A stretch of 64,000 nucleotides of DNA from Elusimicrobiota bacterium (GTDB taxonomy: Bacteria > Elusimicrobiota > Elusimicrobia > UBA1565 > UBA9628), in NCBI GenBank assembly GCA_028868375.1, contig JAGWUP010000005.1:124001-188000 (forward strand), given 5' to 3'. The first letter of the stretch is position 1. Each line of letters starts with the position of its first letter. The position numbers and the translations under genes were made by a program. The notes beneath the pieces were generated by a model. The model saw only the letters and a program-made list of their open reading frames with translations, did not search any database and had not been told where the DNA came from. Shown one piece after another: positions 49,907 through 58,407 of this stretch.

Positions 49907-50535
49907 TGCACTTGGCCGCGATACGGGCCCTGGCCCTGACCGGAGGCGACTGGGTCATCTACCTTCTGCTTCTTTGCTCGGTCGTCGCGGTGGCGACGAT
50001 CATCGAGCGAGGCGTCCTGCTCAGCCGGGAGCAGCGCGACTTCGAGGACTTGCGCAAGGCCATCCTGGCCGGCCGCGGGATGGGCGTTCCGGCGGTCGAG
50101 AAGGCCGCCGCCGGCCACGCGGGCGCGGCCGCGCGCATCCTTCGGACGGCCCTGGCCCACGCCGAGGCGGGGCCGGAGGGAGTCGAGGATCTCTTGACGG
50201 CGGCCTCCCTGGAGGAGCGCGCGCGCCTGGAGAAGCGCCTGCTCATTCTGGGCACCCTCGGCAATAACGCCCCCTTCGTCGGCTTGTTCGGCACGGTCCT
50301 GGGCGTCATCAGGGCCTTTCACGACCTTTCCGCCAGCGCAGCCGGACCGGAGGTGGTGATGCGGGGCCTTTCCGAGGCCCTGATCGCCACGGCCGTGGGG
50401 CTGTTCGTGGCGATTCCCTGCGTCGTGGCCTATAATTTCCTTCAAAAGAGGGTGCGCGATCTGCTGTCGGGCACCGAGTCGCTGGGCCGCTTCCTTTTGG
50501 CCCAGGTGCGAGCGGCCAAGCCCGCGGAGCGCTAG
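49906..50535 (+). CDS. exbB: ExbB/TolQ proton channel subunit
   Basis: 209 residues: helix 1 (about 15-35), a cytoplasmic loop, then the conserved MotA/TolQ/ExbB core LGTLGNNAPFVGLFGTVLGV and ALIATAVGLFVAIPCVVAYN. It uses the proton gradient to energise TonB or TolA. ATG 49906 overlaps the lipoprotein stop as TGATG; exbD starts 3 bp after its stop. Confidence 0.94.
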   Translation: MHLAAIRALALTGGDWVIYLLLLCSVVAVATIIERGVLLSREQRDFEDLRKAILAGRGMGVPAVEKAAAGHAGAAARILRTALAHAEAGPEGVEDLLTAASLEERARLEKRLLILGTLGNNAPFVGLFGTVLGVIRAFHDLSASAAGPEVVMRGLSEALIATAVGLFVAIPCVVAYNFLQKRVRDLLSGTESLGRFLLAQVRAAKPAER

Positions 50536-50537
50536 CG

Positions 50538-50942
50538 GTGGCCGCCGCGGCCTCCGAGCAGGACGGCGCGATCACGGCGATCAACGTGACGCCCTTGGTC
50601 GACATCATCCTGGTCGTCCTCATCATCTTCATGGCCACGGCTCCCCTCATCCAGCGCCGCGCCATGAAGGTCGATCTGCCCAAGGCCGCCCATCATGAGA
50701 AGACGGCGACCTCGGCGGTGCGGGTCACCCTCAACGCCAAGCACGTCCTTCTCGTCGCCGGCCAGGCGATGTCGCTCAAGGAAATGAAGGCGCGGCTGGC
50801 CTCCGCGGTGGCGGCGGAGCCGGGCCTGCGCCTGACGATGGCCGCGGACAAGACGCTTCCCTACGGCGAGGTGATCGCCGTCATCGACGCGGCGCGCGGG
50901 GCCGGGGTCAGGAGGATAGGGCTAGAGGTCCGGCAGAAGTGA
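50538..50942 (+). CDS. exbD: ExbD/TolR biopolymer transport protein
   Basis: 134 residues, GTG start. INVTPLVDIILVVLIIFMAT holds the single membrane helix with the essential Asp (LVD); then comes a periplasmic domain (RVTLNAKHVLLVAG, ADKTLPYGEVIAVIDAARGA). Partner of the preceding ExbB. Its stop overlaps the tonB-like start as GTGA. Confidence 0.94.
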   Translation: MAAAASEQDGAITAINVTPLVDIILVVLIIFMATAPLIQRRAMKVDLPKAAHHEKTATSAVRVTLNAKHVLLVAGQAMSLKEMKARLASAVAAEPGLRLTMAADKTLPYGEVIAVIDAARGAGVRRIGLEVRQK

Positions 50943-51679
50943 CCGAGAGCCGCCTGGCTCCGGACTTCCGTCTCTGCCTGCTGGCCTCCCTCTTGCTGCA
51001 CGCGGGCTTTCTCCTGCTGCGCGGCGGCTCGCCGCCGAGTTTTCCGGAGAGCGTTCCGGTGGAGATCGATCTCACCAGCCCCTTCGCCGGAAACGGGCCG
51101 GCCCGGCGGGCGGCTCCCAAGAGGCTGGTCCCGCATGCGGCCCTGCCGCCGGCGCCGGTCGAAACGCCCTTGCCCGCGAAGGTCGTCGCGCCGTCGAAGC
51201 CTCCCAAGGCCTGGACCCTGCCCGCTCCGGGGGCAAAGCTCCTGCCCGCGCCCAAGCCGCAGGCGCAGCCCGTCACGCGCGGCGGCGCCGTCGGCGGGGC
51301 GGGGACATCGCATCTTCCGGGCGGGCATGGCGCCGGGGACGTCTACGGGGAGATCGACGGCACCAGCCTCGGGGGAATTCCCCCGGGGGTCACCTTGCCC
51401 AAGCTGCTCAACCGCGCGGAGGTCGTCGCCAACCTGCGCCGCTTCTATCCCGAGCGGGAGCGCGACGCGGGCCACGAGGGGCTGGTGGTCGTGGCCATCC
51501 ATGTCGGCATGGACGGAGCGGTGAGGGGAGTCGACGTTCTGAGATCGGCCGGGCCTCTGTTCGACGCGGCCGCCAGGAAAGTCGTAGGCATCATGAGGTT
51601 CTCGCCCGCGCGCACGCCCCATGGTCCCGCCCGCGCCAAGATCCGCCAGACGATGCGCTTTAAGCTGGTCAACCAATGA
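50939..51679 (+). CDS. tonB: TonB-like energy transducer
   Basis: 246 residues, GTG start. One N-terminal membrane anchor (CLLASLLLHAGFLLL; the His in the helix is typical of TonB), a Pro/Lys/Ala-rich spacer (about 45-120), then a C-terminal TonB domain (NLRRFYPERERDAGHEGLVV, then VAIHVGMDGAVRGVDVLRSA). It passes energy from ExbBD to an outer-membrane receptor; none is encoded in this operon. The stop overlaps the ABC ATPase start as ATGA. Confidence 0.9.
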   Translation: MTESRLAPDFRLCLLASLLLHAGFLLLRGGSPPSFPESVPVEIDLTSPFAGNGPARRAAPKRLVPHAALPPAPVETPLPAKVVAPSKPPKAWTLPAPGAKLLPAPKPQAQPVTRGGAVGGAGTSHLPGGHGAGDVYGEIDGTSLGGIPPGVTLPKLLNRAEVVANLRRFYPERERDAGHEGLVVVAIHVGMDGAVRGVDVLRSAGPLFDAAARKVVGIMRFSPARTPHGPARAKIRQTMRFKLVNQ

Positions 51680-52410
51680 CGGCCGGCGCGCCGGTCGTGG
51701 AGGTCCGCCAACTCGTCAAGCGCTTCGGCGGCTACGCGGCCGTCGACGGCGTCACGCTGTCGGTCGGCGGCGGGGAGATCGTCGGGCTGCTGGGGCCCAA
51801 CGGCGCCGGCAAGACGACCCTCATCCACATGCTCCTGGGCTTGATCCTCCCCTCCTCCGGCTCGATCTCGATCTTCGGACTGCCCATGCCGCGGCGCCGC
51901 CAGCCCATCCTCGCTCGCGCCAATTTCTCCTCCGCCTACGTGCAGCTTCCCCTCTCCTTGACCCCGCGCCAGAACCTGACCGTCTTCGGCCGCCTCTACG
52001 GCGTCAAGGGCTTGGCCGCGCGGATCGACGAGCTGCTCGAGCGCTTCGAGATCGGGGAGATGGCCGACCGCCCCACCAGGGCGCTCTCCGCGGGCCAGGT
52101 CTCCCGCCTCAACCTGGCCAAGTCCCTGCTCAACGATCCGGAATTGCTGCTGCTCGACGAGCCGACCGCCAGCATGGATCCCGACATCGCCGACAAGACG
52201 CGCCAAACCATCAAGGCGATCCAGCGGGAGCGGGGCCTCGCGGTCCTCTACACCTCCCACAACATGCGCGAGGTCGAGCGGCTGGCCGACCGGGTCCTCT
52301 TTCTGCATCGGGGCAAGTTGGTCGCCTCGGGCAGCCCGAGGGATTTGCTGGCGCGTTACGAGCGGGAGGATTTGGAGCAGGTGTTCTTGAGGATCGCCCG
52401 TGGAGGGTAG
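51676..52410 (+). CDS. ABC-2 type transporter ATPase
   Basis: 244 residues. Walker A GPNGAGKTT (about 38-46), signature LSAGQVSRLNLAKSLL (an LSAGQ variant), Walker B LLLLDEPTASMDPD and switch His in TSHNM. Of the CcmA/NatA class that pairs with ABC-2 permeases such as the next gene. It overlaps tonB by 4 bp and the permease by 11 bp, so it is translationally linked to the TonB system. Confidence 0.93.
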   Translation: MTAGAPVVEVRQLVKRFGGYAAVDGVTLSVGGGEIVGLLGPNGAGKTTLIHMLLGLILPSSGSISIFGLPMPRRRQPILARANFSSAYVQLPLSLTPRQNLTVFGRLYGVKGLAARIDELLERFEIGEMADRPTRALSAGQVSRLNLAKSLLNDPELLLLDEPTASMDPDIADKTRQTIKAIQRERGLAVLYTSHNMREVERLADRVLFLHRGKLVASGSPRDLLARYEREDLEQVFLRIARGG

Positions 52411-53197
52411 GCTGCGCCGCGTCTCGGCCGTCTTCCAGCGCCACCTCTACCTGTATCCGAGCAGCGCCTCGCGGTTGATGGAGATCTTCTATTGGCCCCT
52501 GCTCGACCTCCTGGTCTGGGGCTTCTTGACGGTCTATCTCTCCCGCTCGCCCGGGGCGGTGCCGCAGTGGACCGCCTTCCTGCTGGGGGCGATGATCCTC
52601 TGGGACATTCTCTACCGCTCCCAACAGGCGATCTGCGTGTCGTTTCTAGAGGAGATGTGGTCGCGCAACCTGCTCAACCTCTTCGCCAGCCCCTTGAGCC
52701 CAGGCGAGTTCGTCGGTGCGACGATGCTGCTGTCGCTGGTGAAGTTCCTGCTGGCCAGCGCCCTGACCGTGGCCCTGGCCTATTACCTCTACGCCTTCAA
52801 CCTCTTCGAGCTGGGCTTCTGGCTGGTTCCGCTGGTCTTCAACCTGATCGTGATGGGCTGGGTCATCGGCATCGTCACGACGGCCGTCATCCTGAGATAC
52901 GGCGAGCGCGCCGAGGTCCTGGCCTGGGGCCTGGCGCTGCTGGTCCAGCCCTTCTCGGCGGTCTTTTATCCGGTCAGCGCCCTGCCCTCCTCGCTGCGCC
53001 CCGTCGCCTACGCCCTGCCCAGCACCTACGTCTTCGAGGGCATGCGCGAGATCATCACGCGCGGCTCGACGGGGAACTCGACTTTCGCGGCGCCCTTCCT
53101 CTTGAACGCGGCCTACCTGGCGCTGGCCTGGATCTTCTTCAAGGCGATGTACCGACAGGCCCAGGAACAGGGCAAGCTGACGAAGCTGGGCGAGTAG
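52400..53197 (+). CDS. ABC-2 type permease
   Basis: 265 residues, GTG start, six predicted membrane helices; ABC-2 features include MEIFYWPLLDLLVWGFLTVY, LAYYLYAFNLF and PFSAVFYPVSALPSSLRPVA (the ABC-2 C-terminal signature). With the preceding ATPase it should export a lipid, polysaccharide or drug. It ends the HEAT-ExbBD-TonB operon and converges on the RNase D gene with almost no gap. Confidence 0.9.
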   Translation: MEGRLRRVSAVFQRHLYLYPSSASRLMEIFYWPLLDLLVWGFLTVYLSRSPGAVPQWTAFLLGAMILWDILYRSQQAICVSFLEEMWSRNLLNLFASPLSPGEFVGATMLLSLVKFLLASALTVALAYYLYAFNLFELGFWLVPLVFNLIVMGWVIGIVTTAVILRYGERAEVLAWGLALLVQPFSAVFYPVSALPSSLRPVAYALPSTYVFEGMREIITRGSTGNSTFAAPFLLNAAYLALAWIFFKAMYRQAQEQGKLTKLGE

Positions 53198-53198
53198 G

Positions 53199-54344
53199 CT
53201 AGTCCGCCTGGGCGAGCACGGCGCGCAGGCCGTCCTCGTAGCGCCGGCGCTTGAGGTGCGAGAGCCCGCGCAGGGCGTCGCCCGCCGGATCCTCGCTGGC
53301 CAGGCGCGCGATCTCGCGCAGGGCGTCGCTGGAGAGAATGACGACGGGATCCACGCCCTCCCGGTCCGCCTGGGCCTTGCGCCATTGGCGCAGCAGCTCG
53401 AAGAGCCGCCATTGCCGCGGATCGCGCCGCGCCCGCGGCTTGGGCGGTGGGGGCGCCGGGGGCTGGGCTTGAAGGCCGCGCGAGACGGCCCGCAGCACCG
53501 CCGCCTGGTATCTTTGCAGCAGGTAGGGGGTCATGCCCTTGACGTGTTGGAGCTGCTCGGCGGTCTCCGGCAGGGACTTGGCCAGGCGGACCAGCAGCTC
53601 GTCGGCCATCACGCGGAAATGGGCGCGGTCGCGCCGTGCCGCCTGCTCCTCGCGAAAGAGATAGAGCTCCCGCAGGCAGGCCATCTGGGGACCGGGGAGC
53701 CGTTCGTTTCCGAGCAGCTTCCAGTAGCCCTCCGGATCGAACGCTTTCTTGACCGGCCGCAGCGCCGCCAAATGGGCGAAGGCCTCGCGGGCGTCCTCGA
53801 GGCGCCCCTTCTTGGCCAGCTGCTCCTTCTGGATGTCGGCCAGGCGCATCAAGAAATGGGTGTCCATCTGGGCGTAGCGTATCTGCTCGGCGGAGAGAGG
53901 CCGCAGGCCCCAATCGGCGCGCTGCAATTTCTTGGAGAGCCGCAGGCCGAAATGCCGCTCGATGGCGGCCGCCAGGCCCAGCTCCTTGATTCCGAGCAGG
54001 CGGGCGGCGATCATCGTGTCGAAGAGGTTCTCGAAGCTGAAGCCGTAGTCGCGCTTGAGGCAGAGGACGTCGTACTCGCCGGCGTGGAACAGCTTCTCTA
54101 CGGCCGGATCGGCGAAGAGCGGGGCCAGGCAGGAGAGATCCGAGATCGCGATCGGGTCGACGACGAAATCCTCGCGCTCCGTGGAGATCTGCAGCAGGCA
54201 GACCTTCTCGCGGTAGGCGTAGAAGCCGTTGGACTCGGTGTCCAGGGCCAGGCGGCGGGAGCGGCCCAGGCTCTCGGCGACGATTTCCTCCAGGTGTTCC
54301 CGGGCCGTGACCAGCGTCGGCTCCGGGATGGAGTCAGTCCCCAT
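53199..54344 (-). CDS. rnd: Ribonuclease D
   Basis: 381 residues. DEDD 3'-5' exonuclease: Asp35 and Glu37 in LALDTES, FHAGEYDVLCLKRDYG (third Asp), YAQMDTHFLMRLAD (Tyr and Asp of motif III). A first HRDC domain (about 205-285) and a second HRDC-like one (about 300-375) follow. It trims 3' ends of tRNA and other small RNAs. The start overlaps the proC end by 11 bp. Confidence 0.94.
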   Translation of the reverse strand: MGTDSIPEPTLVTAREHLEEIVAESLGRSRRLALDTESNGFYAYREKVCLLQISTEREDFVVDPIAISDLSCLAPLFADPAVEKLFHAGEYDVLCLKRDYGFSFENLFDTMIAARLLGIKELGLAAAIERHFGLRLSKKLQRADWGLRPLSAEQIRYAQMDTHFLMRLADIQKEQLAKKGRLEDAREAFAHLAALRPVKKAFDPEGYWKLLGNERLPGPQMACLRELYLFREEQAARRDRAHFRVMADELLVRLAKSLPETAEQLQHVKGMTPYLLQRYQAAVLRAVSRGLQAQPPAPPPPKPRARRDPRQWRLFELLRQWRKAQADREGVDPVVILSSDALREIARLASEDPAGDALRGLSHLKRRRYEDGLRAVLAQAD

Positions 54345-55158
54345 AGAGCTTGGCCAGCTCCTGCGAGCGCTGGGTCGCCGTGACGACGGCGTCGATGAGC
54401 ACGCTGCGCAAGCCCCTGGCCTCCAGGGTATGGATGGCGTTGATCGCGGTGCCGCCGGGGGTGGTCACCTCGTCCTTGAGGATGGCGGGGTGCTTGCCGG
54501 TCTCTATGACCAGCTTGGCCGCGCCGAAGACGGTCTGCGCGGCCAGGGTCGCCGCCACGGCGCGCGGCAGCCCCATCTTGACTCCGCCGTCGATCATCGC
54601 TTCTATGACCATATAAAGGTAGACCGGCCCCGAGCCGGACAGCCCGGTCACCGCGTCCATGGCTTGCTCCGGAAGAACGACGCAGACGCCGACGGAGCGG
54701 AAGATCGCCCCGGCCAGCTCCAGCTGCGCGCCGCCCGCGTGCCGGCCCGCGCAGATCGCCGTCGCGCCGGCGTCGACTAAGCAGGGGGTGTTGGGCATCG
54801 CGCGCACGACGGGGCAAGAGACCTTGAGCAGGGCGTTGATCGTCGCCGTGGTGACTCCGGCCATCACGCTGATGAAGAGCTGCTCCGTCCTGGCGGCCGC
54901 GGCGATCTCGCCAAGCACCGCCTTGGAGGCCTGCGGCTTGACCGCGAGGATGACGACGTCGGCGCCGGCGACGGCCTTGGCGTTGTCGTTGACGGCGTGG
55001 ACGCCGAATTGACGGCGCAGCGCCGCCAGGGCCTCCTCGTCGCGCCGCGTGGCGACGATGTTCTTCGGGGAGGTCAGCTTGCCGCGGAGCATTCCTCCGA
55101 TCAGAGCGCGCCCCATGTGGCCGGCGCCGATCACCGCGATTTTTTTCTGGTTGAACAT
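54334..55158 (-). CDS. proC: Pyrroline-5-carboxylate reductase
   Basis: 274 residues from ATG 55158. Rossmann start KKIAVIGAGHMGRALIGG, VVILAVKPQ, VRAMPNTPCLVDAG and the C-terminal signature GLSGSGPVYLYMVIEAMIDG plus TTPGGTAINAI. Final NADPH step of proline synthesis. A longer in-frame start (55209) has no family support. A short GC hairpin (CCGAAC/GTTCGG) sits just before the ATG and TGG-TATAAA lies about 50 bp upstream as a promoter candidate. Confidence 0.95.
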   Translation of the reverse strand: MFNQKKIAVIGAGHMGRALIGGMLRGKLTSPKNIVATRRDEEALAALRRQFGVHAVNDNAKAVAGADVVILAVKPQASKAVLGEIAAAARTEQLFISVMAGVTTATINALLKVSCPVVRAMPNTPCLVDAGATAICAGRHAGGAQLELAGAIFRSVGVCVVLPEQAMDAVTGLSGSGPVYLYMVIEAMIDGGVKMGLPRAVAATLAAQTVFGAAKLVIETGKHPAILKDEVTTPGGTAINAIHTLEARGLRSVLIDAVVTATQRSQELAKLYGD

Positions 55159-55234
55159 GAATAAGCCCGAACCCCCGTTCGGCGGTCCGGGCGCTGAAGC
55201 GACTTCCACTTTATACCAGCGGCGGAAGGGGCTG

Positions 55235-56251
55235 TCAAGGACGCCTTCTGGGCCAGCGTCCCAGGCCGTAGGCGGAGTGCAGGGCGCGCAGCGCCGCCTC
55301 GCCGTGCTTTGGCTCGACGGCGCAGGAAAGCCGAAGGTCCGAGGTCGCGGTCATCCTGGCGTCGATGCCGTGCCTGGCCAGGGTCTGGAGCATCCTGGCC
55401 GCGACCCAGGGATGGCGGCGCAAGCCGGTGCCCACCGCCGAGATCCTCGCCGCGCGCTGACGCGTCCCATTCTTATCAAGGGCCAGCGCGGACACCCTGG
55501 CTTTTTGCGGCAGCTCCGCGGTCCTTGTCGGCACGATCAGGGTCCCGGGCACGTGATGGAAGGCCGAGCGCACGTGGATGGCGACCCCGTGGCGCCAGCC
55601 GACCTCCAAGGAGCGCGGCTGCATCACTTGGGCTCCCGCGCCGGCCAGCTCGAGCATCTCCGCGCAGGTCAGCCGGCCCAGCTTGCGGGCCTCGGAGACG
55701 ATGCGGGGATCGGCGGTGTAGACTCCCTTGACGTCGGTGAAGATCTCGCAGCGCCCGCTGCCCAGGGCGGAGGCCAGAGTCACCGCGGTCAGATCCGAGC
55801 CCCCGCGGCCCAGGGTGGCCACGTCCTCGCCGGCGCGGCCCTGAAAGCCGGCGACGACGACGATGCGGCCTCGCGAGAGCTCGCGCCGGATGCGTGCGGG
55901 CTTGACGCGGACGATCCGGGCTCTCGTGTGCGGGCCCGCGACCTCGATGCCGGCCTGCGGCCCGGTCAGGGAGACGGCGCCGGCCTTGCGCGCCAGGCAG
56001 GCCATGGCGAAAAGGGAGACTCCGACCTGTTCCCCGGTCGAGAGAAGCTGGTCGAGCTCCCGCTCGTCGGCGCGGGGGGTCACGCGCTGGGCCAGGGCCA
56101 GCAGCTCGTCGGTCATCTCGCCCGGCGCGGAGACCACCACCACCACTTGGCGCCCCCGCCGGCGCTCCGCGATGGCGCGCTCGGCCGCGCGCTGTATCTT
56201 CTCGGGATCGGCGAGCGAGGTGCCGCCGAACTTCATCACGGTGATCTCCAT
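55235..56251 (-). CDS. lysC: Aspartate kinase with shortened ACT region
   Basis: 338 residues; the family is usually 400-450. The catalytic amino acid kinase part is intact: VMKFGGTSLADPEKIQ, VVVSAPG, GFQGRAGEDVATLGRGGSDL, ADPRIV. After it ACT1 starts (VSALALDKNG) and then jumps directly to what looks like the ISxVGxGLRxHPWVAARML core of ACT2, ending in DLRLSCAVE. So one hybrid ACT remains in place of two. Feedback control by Lys or Thr may therefore differ. AGAGAGAA precedes the ATG and the upstream lipoprotein stop is 9 bp away. Confidence 0.9.
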   Translation of the reverse strand: MEITVMKFGGTSLADPEKIQRAAERAIAERRRGRQVVVVVSAPGEMTDELLALAQRVTPRADERELDQLLSTGEQVGVSLFAMACLARKAGAVSLTGPQAGIEVAGPHTRARIVRVKPARIRRELSRGRIVVVAGFQGRAGEDVATLGRGGSDLTAVTLASALGSGRCEIFTDVKGVYTADPRIVSEARKLGRLTCAEMLELAGAGAQVMQPRSLEVGWRHGVAIHVRSAFHHVPGTLIVPTRTAELPQKARVSALALDKNGTRQRAARISAVGTGLRRHPWVAARMLQTLARHGIDARMTATSDLRLSCAVEPKHGEAALRALHSAYGLGRWPRRRP

Positions 56252-56260
56252 GGATTCTCT

Positions 56261-56692
56261 CTAGTAGAGCCGCTCCCAGGAGGCGATGTACCAGCGGCCG
56301 AAGCGCCGGACCAAGGTGTCGAGCTCGAAGCCTTGGAAGCCCGGCTTTTTGCCGAAGGGCGCGACGTCGTACTTGATCCGGACGACGGCGCGATCCGCGC
56401 CGAGCTGCTCGAAGGACAGGGCTAGAATGTTGAAGGCGGCGGGTCCGCGCTCGGCGAAGAATTGGTCGACCCAGGCCTGGATTTGGTCATGGGTCATCGG
56501 CGTCGCGATCCCCGGATCGTAGAGCAGGGCCAGGGCCTGGGCGTCGCCGGCGGAATAGGCGCGGCCTAGCTCGGAGTAGAAATCGCGGATTTCCGCCTCG
56601 AGAGCGAACTCCCGGTCGCTTATAGGGCGCTCGAAGCCGACGCCGCCGCAGCCGGCGAGCAGGAGCAGGGATGCGGCCAGCAGCGAGCGCAT
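56261..56692 (-). CDS. NTF2-like (SnoaL/DUF4440-type) lipoprotein
   Basis: 143 residues from ATG 56692. Signal peptide with lipobox LLLAGCG, then a small alpha/beta cone fold pattern: a helix (EFALEAEIRDFYSELGRAYS), AGDAQALALLYDP, and strands RAVVRIKYDVAP and FELDTLVRRFGRWYIASWE. These match the NTF2/SnoaL superfamily, which binds small ligands. A reading from 56734 would add 14 residues encoded inside the adjacent inverted-repeat element and spoil the signal peptide. It precedes the aspartokinase gene. Confidence 0.75.
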   Translation of the reverse strand: MRSLLAASLLLLAGCGGVGFERPISDREFALEAEIRDFYSELGRAYSAGDAQALALLYDPGIATPMTHDQIQAWVDQFFAERGPAAFNILALSFEQLGADRAVVRIKYDVAPFGKKPGFQGFELDTLVRRFGRWYIASWERLY

Positions 56693-56720
56693 GGCTACTT
56701 CAAGGATACGCCGCTGGCTA

Positions 56721-56991
56721 AGGACCTGCGTCACAATAATATGACCATTTTGGACGGACGATTTCGGAGCGAGCCAAGGAGCGAGAAGCGAGCATACCCG
56801 CAGCGGTCTGTGAGCGACGAGCGACGCAGGCGCAGCCCAAAAGCGTCCGTCCCCTCCGGGGCGAGGCGATTCCGGTCGATTTCATCGTTGCTCCTCGGTC
56901 ACATGGCCTGCGGCCATGCTCCCTCCTCGCGCCTCGAAATCGCCGCGGACTCGGCTCGCCAAAATGGTCATGTTATTGTGACGCAGGTCCT
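56721..56991. mobile_element. MITE-like element with 33-bp terminal inverted repeats
   Basis: Left end 56721-56753 (AGGACCTGCGTCACAATAAT then ATGACCATTTTGG) and right end 56959-56991 are inverted repeats with one mismatch in 33. Weaker symmetry (CGATTTCG, GAGCAT, CCGCAG, GAGCnACG) continues inward almost to the centre, so the roughly 270 bp can fold into one long imperfect hairpin. No transposase ORF. The right end supplies the last five codons and stop of the neighbouring lipoprotein gene. Confidence 0.7.
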
Positions 56992-57773
56992 GAGAGGCTT
57001 TGGCGCAGGCTGTCCGCCAGTTGGGCGCTCAGTTCCGGCAGGAGACGTTTCCATGAGGCGAGCAGATCGGCGGGTTGCCGCTCGAAGTCGTAGAGGGAGC
57101 GGGCGCCGGCCTTGTCGGAGAGGCTTTCCTCGTGAAACCATAGCCGGTGGGCCGTGTCCGCGCGCACGAGCTTGACGACGGCGTCTAGGCCGGGGGCGTA
57201 GGCCAGGCCGTCTCCGGCCAGATCGTCGAGGCCGTAGGAGAGGTCGACCTCCAGCACCAGGTCTCCGTCCAGGGTCAGGAGCTTGGAGTAGTCGCGGCCG
57301 ACGGAGGGCGTTCCGGGGCTTTGGGCGACGTAGCGGCGGCGCCAGTCCATGACGTCGGAAGCCGCGTTGAGCCGCGCCCACCGGCTTGGCGCCACCTTCG
57401 TGTCGGCGCTGGCCAAGAGCGGGCCCGGCAGGCCCAAGGCCGCGAGTCTCGGGCGCAGGACGGCGTCGAGCTCGGCGGCCGGGTCCCAGGAGGGCAGGTA
57501 GCGCCCCAGGGCTTGGGAGGCCTTGAGGTCGCGCTCCTCCTGGGATTGCTCGACCAACAGGCCCAGGCCGGGAACGATTTTCGCGGCCGATTCCGCCTTG
57601 TTATCCTGCTCGCGGACCAGCGGCCCCGGGGCGGCGTAGACGAGCAGCAGCACGCGCTGGCCGCGCTGGATCGCATGCCCAGCCATCGGGGTCTCCCCCA
57701 CCGAAACGCAGGCGCCCAGGCAGAGCGCCGCGGCCCACAGCCAGAAGCCGTCCAACCTCCTCATTTCAGTCAT
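56973..57773 (-). CDS. Lipoprotein of unknown function
   Basis: 266 residues (263 if ATG 57764 is used). Signal peptide with lipobox ALCLGACVS, then a mixed alpha/beta mature region. No family recognised. The final residues GPASQ and the TAA stop are encoded within the right terminal repeat of the MITE-like element, so the original C-terminus was probably altered by insertion. ATG 57764 (MRRLDGFWLW) gives a better signal peptide and lies 9 nt after TATATC. Confidence 0.7.
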   Translation of the reverse strand: MTEMRRLDGFWLWAAALCLGACVSVGETPMAGHAIQRGQRVLLLVYAAPGPLVREQDNKAESAAKIVPGLGLLVEQSQEERDLKASQALGRYLPSWDPAAELDAVLRPRLAALGLPGPLLASADTKVAPSRWARLNAASDVMDWRRRYVAQSPGTPSVGRDYSKLLTLDGDLVLEVDLSYGLDDLAGDGLAYAPGLDAVVKLVRADTAHRLWFHEESLSDKAGARSLYDFERQPADLLASWKRLLPELSAQLADSLRQSLSGPASQ

Positions 57774-57887
57774 GATATAAGATTTCGGACCGGCCTTGAT
57801 TTATTGCGGGGCGTCGACTACACTGTGGTGTCCTTCGCGCGACGTCGGCCGTCTCTGGCAGCGCCTCGAAACAGCAAGCCGCATAAG

Positions 57888-57896
57888 TGCTAACAT
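57888..57896 (+). promoter_or_regulatory. Extended -10 of the SRPBCC gene
   Basis: TGC-TAACAT; the hexamer ends 6 nt before ATG 57903. Predicted leaderless. Confidence 0.5.
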
Positions 57897-57902
57897 CTGA
57901 GC

Positions 57903-58391
57903 ATGGGGGTCGCTATGTCCAAGATGCGGGATATCGACATCCAGGTCGTTATCGCCAATCCGGCCGAGCAGGTCTTTCAGGCCTGGCTCAACCCTAACTT
58001 GCTTGAGCGCTGGCTGGTGCATAAGGCCAACGTCGAGCCGGCGGTCGGCGGCGCCTACGAGCTGTTCTGGGACGAGAAGAACCTGGAGTTGAACAGCACG
58101 CGCGGCTGCCGCATCACCGACATCGTGCGCAACCGGGAGCTGAGCTTCAGCTGGCGGGGGCCGCAGCCCTACTCAGAGCTGATGGGCGACCGCACGCAGG
58201 TCTTCATCCGCCTGGAGCCGCGCGGCGACGAGGGCACCCTGCTGCGCTTCGTGCACACCGGCTGGGGCGCCGGCCCGGAGTGGGAGCGGGCCCGCCAGTG
58301 GCAGGCCCAGCTCTGGAGAGAGGCGATCGAGAATTTGAAGAACATGCTGGAGAACACCGAGAGGTTCCTGCGGAACGTCTCGATGAACTAG
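57903..58391 (+). CDS. SRPBCC/AHSA1-like protein
   Basis: 162 residues. The activator-of-Hsp90-ATPase-like START fold is visible: IQVVIANPAEQVFQAWLNP, LLERWLVHKANVEPAVGGAY, ELSFSWRGP, TQVFIRLEPRGDEGTLLRFV, HTGWG and a long C-terminal helix. Such proteins bind hydrophobic ligands or act in stress responses. Alternative starts at ATG 57915 and 57924 are possible, but the -10 spacing favours 57903. It stands alone upstream of secA. Confidence 0.85.
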   Translation: MGVAMSKMRDIDIQVVIANPAEQVFQAWLNPNLLERWLVHKANVEPAVGGAYELFWDEKNLELNSTRGCRITDIVRNRELSFSWRGPQPYSELMGDRTQVFIRLEPRGDEGTLLRFVHTGWGAGPEWERARQWQAQLWREAIENLKNMLENTERFLRNVSMN

Positions 58392-58407
58392 ACTTGGGGA
58401 AGCCGGA

